Positions 24,562 through 31,909 of a DNA stretch of 49,310 nucleotides are shown here, one piece after another. The stretch is taken from assembly GCA_003158175.1 (NCBI GenBank), contig PMHJ01000030.1, positions 1-49,310 of the forward strand, given 5' to 3'. Positions within the stretch are counted from its first letter, which is position 1, and the number at the start of each line of letters is the position of its first letter. Position numbers and translations under genes: made by a program. Under the pieces are notes generated by a model. It saw only the letters and a program-made list of their open reading frames with translations. It searched no databases and was not told where the DNA came from. Source of the DNA: Candidatus Cybelea septentrionalis (GTDB taxonomy: Bacteria; Vulcanimicrobiota; Vulcanimicrobiia; Vulcanimicrobiales; Vulcanimicrobiaceae).

Positions 24562-24906
24562 ATGGTTAATAGTTCTGGAAATCTCGATGCGGTGTTCTCG
24601 GCTCTGGGCGATCCAACCAGGAGACAGATCGTCGAGCGTTTGGCCCGCGGCCCGCTCTCGGCCGGCGAGATCGCGTCGGGCTTTTCCATATCCCAGCCCG
24701 CGATCTCGAGGCACCTTCGGGTGCTCGAAGAGTCGGGCTTGCTGGAACGGCACGTCTTGGGCCGCGTGCACCGCTGCACGCTCTCCCCAAACGCCATGAA
24801 AGCAGCATCGAGCTGGCTCGACAAACAGCGCAACTTCTGGACCGCCGCTCTCGATCGCCTCGATAATCTTCTTGCAGAATCTCCCAAACGAAAGAGAACA
24901 CGATGA
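24562..24906 (+). CDS. ArsR-family winged-helix repressor
   Basis: This 114-aa protein starts at the ATG at 24562; the frame is open further upstream but has no promoter or homology there. The winged helix reads FSALGDPTRRQIVERLARGPLSAGEIASGF, then SISQPAISRHLRVLEESGLL as the recognition helix, and a wing HVLGRVHRCTLSP. It lacks the ELCVCDL metal site, as in the group linked to SRPBCC (AHSA1) proteins. Its stop overlaps the next start (ATGA). It probably represses its own three-gene operon. Confidence 0.9.
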   Translation: MVNSSGNLDAVFSALGDPTRRQIVERLARGPLSAGEIASGFSISQPAISRHLRVLEESGLLERHVLGRVHRCTLSPNAMKAASSWLDKQRNFWTAALDRLDNLLAESPKRKRTR

Positions 24907-25373
24907 ATAACACGCGTACGCCGGTCGCACCGGCACTCGTACTGCGCCGCACGTACGCGGCTCCGCGTCAGCGCGTCTTCGACGCCTGGACGAAACCCGA
25001 GCTCGCGATGAAGTTTCTCGGCACGGGCGACGTCACCGTGCCAGAAGTCCGGATGGACGTGCGAACCGGTGGCTCCTACAACATCGTGATGCGCATGCCC
25101 GACGGCGAGCTCTGGAACGTGCGCGGAACGTACCGCGAAGTTCGAGCGCCCGAGCGGCTCGTTATGACCTGGCGCTGGGAAGAAGGCAGGCCGGAAGACG
25201 AGCACGACACACTGCTGACGGTCGAGTTCAACGATCTTGACGGCGGCACGGAGCTCGTGCTCACCCACGAACAGTTCGCGAGCGAAGATTCGCGCGACCG
25301 GCACCAAGAGGGCTGGGCCAAGATCGTGGAGCGGTTCGCCGCTCTCGTCTCTTTGGAAGGAAGAGAGAAATGA
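24903..25373 (+). CDS. SRPBCC/AHSA1-domain protein
   Basis: This 156-aa protein has the AHSA1 fold: RTYAAPRQRVFDAWTKPELAMKFL at the N-terminus, the DVRTGGSYNIVMRMPDGE turn, YREVRAPERLVMTWRWE, and the closing helix HQEGWAKIVERFAALV. The fold encloses a hydrophobic ligand cavity; no ligand is known here. It overlaps both neighbours by ATGA and so is translated in step with the ArsR repressor and the DUF899 protein, a pairing that is recurrent in bacteria. Confidence 0.9.
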   Translation: MNNTRTPVAPALVLRRTYAAPRQRVFDAWTKPELAMKFLGTGDVTVPEVRMDVRTGGSYNIVMRMPDGELWNVRGTYREVRAPERLVMTWRWEEGRPEDEHDTLLTVEFNDLDGGTELVLTHEQFASEDSRDRHQEGWAKIVERFAALVSLEGREK

Positions 25374-26143
25374 TGACCGCTCATAAGATCGCAAGCCGCG
25401 AAGAGTGGCTTGCAGCCCGGCTCGAACTTCTCAAGGCCGAGAAAGAGCTGACGCGGCGCGGCGACGAGTTAGCGCAGCGGCGGCAAGAACTGCCCTGGGT
25501 TCGAATCGAAAAAGACTACCGCTTCGAGACCGACGAGGGCAACGTGTCGCTCGCCGATCTTTTCAAGGGACGCTCGCAGCTCCTCGTCTACCATTTCATG
25601 TTCGGACCCGATTACACGGCGGGTTGTCCGTCGTGTTCGTCGATCGCCGACGGCTTCAACGGCTTCGTTGCTCACCTCGCGAATCACGACGTAACGCTCT
25701 GCGCGGTCTCACGGGCTCCGATCGCGAAGCTGCAAATCTACAAGAAACGAATGGGCTGGAGTTTTCCGTGGGCGTCATCGTCCGACACCGACTTCAACTT
25801 CGACTTCCAGACGTCGCAGACGAAAGAGCAGCAGCGGTCCGGCACAGGCGAATACAACTTCGCTCCGAGCGATGTGCGGCCGATGCTGGAGAACAGCGAC
25901 GAACATCCCTGGCCCGACCAGTTCGCGTCGAGCACCGGCACGGACGTGCGGACGTACTTCCAAGAGTTACCGGGCGTGAGCGCGTTTGTGCTCGAGCACG
26001 GAGTCGTCTATCATACGTACTCGGCCTACGCCCGCGGCGTCGACGGGCTCTGGGGCATGTATCAGTGGCTCGACCGCGCGCCACGCGGCCGCAACGAGAA
26101 TTTCGACGACGACCCTTGGTTCCGCCGCCATGACGAGTACTAG
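25370..26143 (+). CDS. DUF899 thioredoxin-like protein
   Basis: This 257-aa protein is a DUF899 member. It has an N-terminal helix (REEWLAARLELLKAEKELTRRGDELAQRRQELP in overlapping parts), then YRFETDEGNVSLADLFKG, LLVYHFMFGPDYTAGCPSCSSIADGF with a CPSC pair, and MGWSFPWASSSDTDFNFDF. The fold is thioredoxin-like and the CxxC could be redox-active. The start lies in an ATGA overlap; the second ATG at 25373 is also possible. It is the last gene of the ArsR-SRPBCC-DUF899 unit. Confidence 0.9.
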   Translation: MMTAHKIASREEWLAARLELLKAEKELTRRGDELAQRRQELPWVRIEKDYRFETDEGNVSLADLFKGRSQLLVYHFMFGPDYTAGCPSCSSIADGFNGFVAHLANHDVTLCAVSRAPIAKLQIYKKRMGWSFPWASSSDTDFNFDFQTSQTKEQQRSGTGEYNFAPSDVRPMLENSDEHPWPDQFASSTGTDVRTYFQELPGVSAFVLEHGVVYHTYSAYARGVDGLWGMYQWLDRAPRGRNENFDDDPWFRRHDEY

Positions 26144-27225
26144 AGCGAGACGCTCGTGATCGGGGTTGGCTGATCGGTTTCCATCGGTAGGTACCTGACG
26201 GTTGAACCAGCGCTTGCCAAGGCTTTGCGAACGTCGACGCTGCGCAGCGATTGGTCGTTGAATGTTCGGAAATAGAACTGAAGGTTCGTCAAGTCCTCGG
26301 CTGAGGTCCAGAGCGTCCACTCGTCGATGGTCTTCCCTTGAACTTCGTCACGAACGGCGCCGACGGGGATGTCGAAGTTGTTGAGGATGTGGAAGACCTG
26401 CTGCACCGCATCGCTCGCGGTTGCCGGCTGGACGGCAGCCGCTTCGTAGGCGACGGCGCGCACGAAGCGCGACGGCGGCGTGAAATCGCCGGGAATCCCG
26501 TAGAAGCCCGATCCCTGACCGAAGCTGTTCAGCGTTACGCCTTGTATCGTCATCGACTCGCGGTTGTTCGCCGAGAGGCCGACATAGTTGCTCAGATTGG
26601 TGATATGCCAGTCGAACGTCGGCGAGTTCGTGATCACGCCGAGCGGATCGTCGTAGATTACGAGCTTTCCCCCAATAGGCTCGACCACCACCGAGGCGCC
26701 GGTTTTATCGGTGATGCGAAAGTGCACCGGCGGCGCCATGCCGAGCTGGGGCACGACGGTCGGCGCCAGCACCACTTTTTCGTAGGCGGCCTTGACCTCG
26801 GCAACGCTGGCAAAGTTTCCGAGAATCCACATCGAGTACTGATAGCCGGCCATTGCGCGCGATGCATTCTCCGGCGTCACGTCGGTGTATCCGGCAGAAC
26901 CCGGGAAGAAGAACTCGCCGACGTACAATCCTTGGTCGTTGAGCCCATCCACGATCATCGGTAAGCCAAACGCATTGGCGCCGACGATGCCGTACTTGGT
27001 CGTAAACGAAATTCCTGAAGCGCTATTCGGCAGCGAGCCCGTGACCGGCGTTCCGGCGGGATAGACCAGCACTTTCGATTGGAGATCCGCGCCGAACTCG
27101 AGCGTACGTGCCACGATGACGGCGCCGTCTTTGGCGGTCAGTCGAATTCCGGTGCACGCTCGCGCGGCCTGCCAAGCAAATAGCGAGATCATCGCCAGAG
27201 TAAAGATCGTTACGTAGCGCTTCAT
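26140..27225 (-). CDS. Choloylglycine hydrolase/penicillin V acylase-type Ntn amidase, exported
   Basis: This 361-aa protein starts at the ATG at 27225, where the signal peptide begins; the frame is open ten codons further. The signal peptide ends ARA before Cys24, which becomes the N-terminal nucleophile (CTGIRLTAKDGAVIVARTLEF, with the conserved Arg 16 residues on). An N-terminal nucleophile fold is supported by GLNDQGLYVGEFFFPG and GVITNSPTFDWH. Such enzymes cleave linear amides, including bile salts, penicillin V and acyl-homoserine lactones; the substrate is unknown. Its stop overlaps that of the DUF899 gene by 4 bp. Confidence 0.9.
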   Translation of the reverse strand: MKRYVTIFTLAMISLFAWQAARACTGIRLTAKDGAVIVARTLEFGADLQSKVLVYPAGTPVTGSLPNSASGISFTTKYGIVGANAFGLPMIVDGLNDQGLYVGEFFFPGSAGYTDVTPENASRAMAGYQYSMWILGNFASVAEVKAAYEKVVLAPTVVPQLGMAPPVHFRITDKTGASVVVEPIGGKLVIYDDPLGVITNSPTFDWHITNLSNYVGLSANNRESMTIQGVTLNSFGQGSGFYGIPGDFTPPSRFVRAVAYEAAAVQPATASDAVQQVFHILNNFDIPVGAVRDEVQGKTIDEWTLWTSAEDLTNLQFYFRTFNDQSLRSVDVRKALASAGSTVRYLPMETDQPTPITSVSL

Positions 27226-27308
27226 GTCCGTCTCTTTCGACCAAGTAAGCGCCATCTCATTTACGGTGCGTCCGAATCGTTCGATGGACGGTTGGGGTTA
27301 TTGCGTGG

Positions 27309-28175
27309 ATGAACAAACTTAACACCGTTGGCTCGTTTCCGCTTGGCGATCGCTCGGTGAAGCGACTTGGCTTTGGTGCGATGCAACTGGCCGGCCCAGG
27401 CGTGTTCGGGCCGCCGAAAGATCGCGACACGGCGCTGGCCGTGCTGCGTGAGGCGATTGCGAGCGGCGTTAACCACATCGACACGAGCGACTACTACGGC
27501 CCGCACGTCACCAATCAGTTGATCCGTGAGGCGCTGCACCCCTACCCGAAGGATTTGGTGATCGTCACCAAGGTCGGCGGCGTGCGAGGTGAGGATGCGT
27601 CGTGGCATCCGGCGATGACGCCCGCGCAGCTTACGAGCGCGGTTCACGACAACTTGCGCAATCTTGGGCTGGAGTCGCTGGAAGTCGTGAATCTGCGAAT
27701 CATGGGAGACGGCCACGGCCCAAGCGACGGTTCGATCGAGGAGCCGTTGACGGCGCTGGCTGAGTTGCAGCAACGTGGCCAGATCCGACATCTCGGTTTG
27801 AGTAACGTCACTCCCGCACAGGTCGAGCAAGGGCGCGCCATCGCCGAGATCGTCTGCGTGCAGAACCACTATAATCTCGCCCACCGCGACGACGACACAC
27901 TGATCGATGTGCTGGCAGCCGACGGCGTTGCCTACGTACCGTTCTTTCCGCTCGGTGGTTTCACGCCGCTGCAATCGTCGACGCTCTCCGATGTGGCGGC
28001 GCGGCTCGGCGCGACCCCGATGCAGGTTGCATTGGCGTGGCTGCTGCAGCGCGCACCCAACATACTGCTGATCCCGGGCACGTCTTCACTCGCTCATCTG
28101 CGCGAAAATCTCGCGGCCGCGGAGATCGACGTGCCAGGCGATATGCTGGCCGAGCTCAACGGCATCGACGGGTGA
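27309..28175 (+). CDS. Aldo/keto reductase
   Basis: This 288-aa protein has the AKR barrel with catalytic Asp and Tyr in NHIDTSDYYGPH and Lys in LVIVTKVGG. The usual catalytic His of strand 4 is replaced (NLRIMGDG). The NADPH-binding C-terminal motif is IPGTSSLAHLRENLAAAEIDV. It is an NADPH-dependent oxidoreductase of the class whose substrates are aldehydes or ketones; the substrate is not defined. It is divergent from the amidase across 83 bp. Confidence 0.9.
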   Translation: MNKLNTVGSFPLGDRSVKRLGFGAMQLAGPGVFGPPKDRDTALAVLREAIASGVNHIDTSDYYGPHVTNQLIREALHPYPKDLVIVTKVGGVRGEDASWHPAMTPAQLTSAVHDNLRNLGLESLEVVNLRIMGDGHGPSDGSIEEPLTALAELQQRGQIRHLGLSNVTPAQVEQGRAIAEIVCVQNHYNLAHRDDDTLIDVLAADGVAYVPFFPLGGFTPLQSSTLSDVAARLGATPMQVALAWLLQRAPNILLIPGTSSLAHLRENLAAAEIDVPGDMLAELNGIDG

Positions 28176-28213
28176 ATGACCGCTACGTAGACGCTGTAGC
28201 CATGGAAAGGCTG

Positions 28214-29893
28214 CTAGGCTGACTTCTTTTCGTCGATATATTGGTGGACGAGCGCGATTGCCATGCTGCCTTCGCCCACGCTCGATGCGACGCGCTTCAT
28301 CGATCCATGGCGAACGTCGCCCGCCGCAAAGATGCCGGGGATGCTCGTTTCGAGTAGATACGGATCGCGCGCCCGAGCGTCACCGGCGGGTTGCAGGTCG
28401 ACGACATCGCGCCCAGTGCACACAAAACCCTGGGCGTCGCGAATCAATGCGTCCGGGAGCCACTTCGTCTCCGGCTCACAGCCTATGAAGATGAAGAGCT
28501 CCTCGGCCTTGAGAGTCTTCTGGCCGCCGTTCTTGTACGCGATCTCGATCGATTCGAGACGATCCTTCCCGGTCACGCTGACACATTCGCACGCGTACTC
28601 GATGCGAACGTTCTCCTTCTTCGCCAGCTCGTCGATGAGATATTGCGACATGCTGGCCGAGAGTTTTTCGCCGCGCACGAGTATCGTGACGCTGCTCGCG
28701 TAGCCGGAGAAGAGCATCGCGGCCTGCCCCGCCGAGTTGCCGCCGCCGATGAGAACGACGTCCTTCCCGCGCGCGCCGAGCGCCTCTGTGCGCGCTGCAC
28801 CGTAGTAGACGCCGCGTCCGAGCAAAGCATCGGCACCGGGAATCGAAAGCCGCCGCCATGTGACACCGTTCGCCAGGACGATCGCCTTGGTTTGCACGCG
28901 CTCGCCGCAATCGAGGACGATCGCGTGCGTTGCAGATGACCCGTTGCGCGGCTCGATCTCGGTCGCTTGCCGCGTGACGATGATTTCGGCGCCGAAACGT
29001 CTCGCTTGATGGAAGGCGCGCGAAGCGAGATCGTCGCCCGAGACGCCGGCTGGAAAGCCGAGATAGTTTTCGATGCGCGACGACGATCCGGCTTGCCCCC
29101 CGGGAGCACGGCACTCGACGAGCACTGTCTCCAAGCCCTCGGAAGCGCCGTAGACGGCGGCTGCCAAGCCTGCCGGCCCCGCGCCAACGATGGCGACGTC
29201 GTATGTCGTAGCCCGCGGCGCCGTCTGGAGCCCGAGCCGTTTCGCGAGCTCCGGGTATTTTGGCTTGACCATGTAGGAGCGGTCGGCGAAGATCACGGCC
29301 GGAGAGTTGTCGCCACCCAGCAGTTCTTGCGGCACGTTCGCAGCTTGAGTGGCCGCGGCGTCGTCGGGTTCGAGCCAGCGGAAGCCGATGTGATTGCGCG
29401 CGAGAAAATCGCGCAGATCGTAGCATGCGAAGTCGTCGCGATGGCCGAGAACGCTCACGCTGATGAGCGGCGCGGCGATCGACGCCTGCTGCAAACCGGT
29501 AACGCGCCGCGCCATCTCGGCCAGAATCTGGCGGTTTGCGTTTGGGCAGCGTGCGACCAGCTCGTGAAAGTCGATCGCTTCGAGCCGCATTAATCGTGAC
29601 GGTTCGGTCGCGCGAATTCCGGCGAGAAAACCCGATCCGAGCAATAGCGGCACCTCGCCGAAGAAGCCGCCTGGCTCAACCACGTCGACGAGCTGCTCTG
29701 CGCCGGCGATAGTCTTGACGATCTCAACTCGGCCCTCCAGAAGGACGTAAAAGGCAGCCGCTTCTCCTTCGAGCACGACCCAATCACCCGCGTTCACTCG
29801 CAGATCGGCGCTGCGCGAGACGATCGTAGCCAGCGCCTCGTCGCGCGCCGATTCGAAGAGCGGAAGATGGGCGAGCGCGTCGATGGTAATCAT
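28214..29893 (-). CDS. Cyclic-nucleotide-binding / glutaredoxin-like / FAD oxidoreductase fusion
   Basis: This 559-aa protein has three parts. Residues about 8-135 form a cAMP-binding-type beta roll (LPLFESARDEALATIVSRS, VVLEGEAAAFYVLLEGRVEIV, PGGFFGEVPLLLG). Residues about 148-225 resemble a glutaredoxin-like domain (ISVSVLGHRDDFACYDLRDFL). From about 232 it is thioredoxin-reductase-like: VAIVGAGPAGLAAAVYGASEGL (FAD), GGQAGSSSRIENYLGFPAG, VVLIGGGNSAGQAAMLF (NADPH) and GIFAAGDVRHGSMKRVASSVGEGS. The CxxC pair of true thioredoxin reductases is absent (the region reads GRGVYYGAARTEA). It is therefore an FAD/NADPH oxidoreductase whose acceptor is unknown and which may be gated by a bound cyclic nucleotide. 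Confidence 0.9.
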   Translation of the reverse strand: MITIDALAHLPLFESARDEALATIVSRSADLRVNAGDWVVLEGEAAAFYVLLEGRVEIVKTIAGAEQLVDVVEPGGFFGEVPLLLGSGFLAGIRATEPSRLMRLEAIDFHELVARCPNANRQILAEMARRVTGLQQASIAAPLISVSVLGHRDDFACYDLRDFLARNHIGFRWLEPDDAAATQAANVPQELLGGDNSPAVIFADRSYMVKPKYPELAKRLGLQTAPRATTYDVAIVGAGPAGLAAAVYGASEGLETVLVECRAPGGQAGSSSRIENYLGFPAGVSGDDLASRAFHQARRFGAEIIVTRQATEIEPRNGSSATHAIVLDCGERVQTKAIVLANGVTWRRLSIPGADALLGRGVYYGAARTEALGARGKDVVLIGGGNSAGQAAMLFSGYASSVTILVRGEKLSASMSQYLIDELAKKENVRIEYACECVSVTGKDRLESIEIAYKNGGQKTLKAEELFIFIGCEPETKWLPDALIRDAQGFVCTGRDVVDLQPAGDARARDPYLLETSIPGIFAAGDVRHGSMKRVASSVGEGSMAIALVHQYIDEKKSA

Positions 29894-29935
29894 GCAAAGC
29901 GGCTTTTCCGTGCGAGCTCAGAAATACTGCACCCA

Positions 29936-31291
29936 ATGAAGCGTATAGTATGTTTGATAGCCGGGCTCGCAATCGCGACCTTTCCAGCCGCCGCGCCGGC
30001 GCAGACGGTAACCGTCAACGGTCAGCAGTTGTATCTCAACCCGGGGCCGATCGAACGCGCCGGCCGCGTTCTCGTCCCATTGAGGGGAATTTTTGAGCGC
30101 CTCGGCGCGTCGGTCGTCTACTCTGCAGGCACGATTAACGCCACGAAGGGCGGCACGACGGTATCGCTGCAGATCGGCTCGACGCAGGCCTCCGTCAGCG
30201 GCGAGTCCACGACGCTCGACGTCGCGCCGTTCATCGTCGGCGCGACCACCTACGTTCCGCTTCGCTTCATCGCGCAGTCGCTCGGCGCAAACGTCGGATA
30301 CGACGCGTCCACGCGCGTCGTCGCGATCACAATATCGGGGCAGGTCGTGCCAATCGGGCCCGTTCGCCCGCCGCGGCCTCCGCGGCCGCCCAACCCGCCG
30401 CCGGTGCAGGCCATTAATCTGTACGCGCATCAGCCGACGCCCGGCGAACGCGTCGCGAACCGGTTCGTCACGATCTCGGCACAGTTCACACGCCGAGTCG
30501 AGCCTGGCAGCGTCCGCGTTTGGCTCGATGACAACAACGTAACGTCGCGCAGCGCGGTATCCCCGAACGGCTTTTCGTATAAGCCTCCGGCACCGCTCGA
30601 CTTCGGCTCGCACAGAGTTCGCATCGCGGGCCGTGGTTCCGACGGGGCGCAGTTCGACCGTTCGTGGTCGTTCTCGGTGGCCGGAGCAGCCCCGCCCCCG
30701 GCAAATCCCATCGATCTGCGCGGAAAACAGCCTTCGCCGGGCGCGAGCGTGAACGATCGCTTCGTCGTCATCGCGGCGGAGTTCACGCGGGACGTCGACC
30801 CTGGCAGCGTGCGCGTTCTGCTCGACGGCAACAACATCACGTCGCGCAGCGGCGTGTCGGCGACGGGCTTCTCCTATAAGCCGCCCGCGCCGCTCGACTT
30901 CGGCTCGCATACCGTGCGCGTCACCGGGCGCGGTCCTGCCGGAGGTTCGCCATTCGACCGCTCGTGGTCGTTCTCGGTGAAACGCGCCGCCCAGACGCCG
31001 CTGAGCGTCACGATAAACCAACCCGCGCCCAATGCTCCCGTCGGGCGTAACTTCGTGATACAGGGCAGCACGATCGCGAACGGAAGCGTTAGGGTTACCG
31101 CGGGGGCGACGCCTTCCCTTAGCGGTCAGTTCTCGGGCAGCACCGATGCCGGTCCACGCGGCAACTTCAGGATAAGCGTAACGTTGAGCACGATGCCCGG
31201 CCAGCAGGCCGTTAGCGTAAGGATTACGGTCACCGATCCAGCGACGTCGCGAACCGCGGAGACGACGCTGCAACTTCGCTTAAACCAATAA
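29936..31291 (+). CDS. Exported stalk-domain (copper amine oxidase N-like) protein with Ig-like repeats
   Basis: This 451-aa protein starts at the ATG at 29936 with a signal peptide ending PAQ at about residue 23. Residues 24-135 form a copper amine oxidase N-terminal (stalk) domain: two copies of VPLRxIFxxLGAxVxY (VPLRGIFERLGASVVY, VPLRFIAQSLGANVGY). A Pro-rich linker (RPPRPPRPPNPPP) follows, then two near-identical Ig-like repeats of about 95 residues (about 160-255 and 262-355, each with FTRxVxPGSVRVxLDxNNxTSRS and FSYKPPAPLDFGSH), and a third diverged domain. It is a cell-surface adhesin-like or structural protein. It is divergent from the oxidoreductase with only 42 bp between the starts. 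Confidence 0.85.
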   Translation: MKRIVCLIAGLAIATFPAAAPAQTVTVNGQQLYLNPGPIERAGRVLVPLRGIFERLGASVVYSAGTINATKGGTTVSLQIGSTQASVSGESTTLDVAPFIVGATTYVPLRFIAQSLGANVGYDASTRVVAITISGQVVPIGPVRPPRPPRPPNPPPVQAINLYAHQPTPGERVANRFVTISAQFTRRVEPGSVRVWLDDNNVTSRSAVSPNGFSYKPPAPLDFGSHRVRIAGRGSDGAQFDRSWSFSVAGAAPPPANPIDLRGKQPSPGASVNDRFVVIAAEFTRDVDPGSVRVLLDGNNITSRSGVSATGFSYKPPAPLDFGSHTVRVTGRGPAGGSPFDRSWSFSVKRAAQTPLSVTINQPAPNAPVGRNFVIQGSTIANGSVRVTAGATPSLSGQFSGSTDAGPRGNFRISVTLSTMPGQQAVSVRITVTDPATSRTAETTLQLRLNQ

Positions 31292-31338
31292 GGAACGCCG
31301 GGGCAGTTGCAAGCAGTGCGATAGCCGGCAGCACGCCG

Positions 31339-31866
31339 CTATCGCGTACAAACGGTGTCGACCGCCACCTGAAGGCGTCCACCGATCAAAACCTGGTGAG
31401 TCGTGAACTCGTCAGCATTCACTTTCGCGAGCGTGTTCCTAAACTTGAGATTAAGGCTCATCCCGCCAAACCAGGTACTCCCATCGAACGTCGCTCCGTC
31501 ACGGGATGTCTCAAAGCCGTACGAGCCTTGGTTATCTACCGACGCGGCCCAGTACAACCTCGACTTCGCCTTGTAACCATAGTAGCGGTCGCGAGAGTAA
31601 CCGGGTCCCGATACTCGGGAGTAGGCGGTATTGCCGGGCGCGAGACTAAAGACGACCGTAACTCGCTCCGTGTGCGCCGGTCGCGCCCCGACGGCTGGAG
31701 CTTTGATCGAGCACTTCCACGATCCGCCGATGAGGTAGTTGAAGGGCGCCATCTTATCGGTGAGCGGTCCGGTCGCCGCCCGAGATCGACCCGGAGACGC
31801 GATGGCAACCACCGCAACGATCGCGCAGATCGAAGCGATGCAATTCCTAGAATCAATTCTTTTCAT
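31339..31866 (-). CDS. Exported protein of unknown function
   Basis: This 175-aa protein starts at the ATG at 31866, with AAGGA 7 bp upstream; the frame is open further up without signal. A signal peptide (IASICAIVAVVAIASPGRSRA) is followed by a domain with APFNYLIGGSWKCSIKAPAVG and a C-terminal ADEFTTHQVLIGGRLQ. The GGxWxC pattern near the mature start recalls small lipocalin-like or DUF1579-like proteins, but the match is too thin to name. It is divergent from the barrel protein with 43 bp between the starts. Confidence 0.68.
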   Translation of the reverse strand: MKRIDSRNCIASICAIVAVVAIASPGRSRAATGPLTDKMAPFNYLIGGSWKCSIKAPAVGARPAHTERVTVVFSLAPGNTAYSRVSGPGYSRDRYYGYKAKSRLYWAASVDNQGSYGFETSRDGATFDGSTWFGGMSLNLKFRNTLAKVNADEFTTHQVLIGGRLQVAVDTVCTR

Positions 31867-31909
31867 GCATCGGTCCTTCTTCGCCCCTGGGTTTAGCCCC
31901 ATCGACGCT

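Noticed and set aside
29918-31273. 451-codon minus-strand frame over the stalk-domain gene
   Set aside because: It is an Arg-rich mirror of a GC-rich real gene whose plus-strand product has a signal peptide and clear domains.
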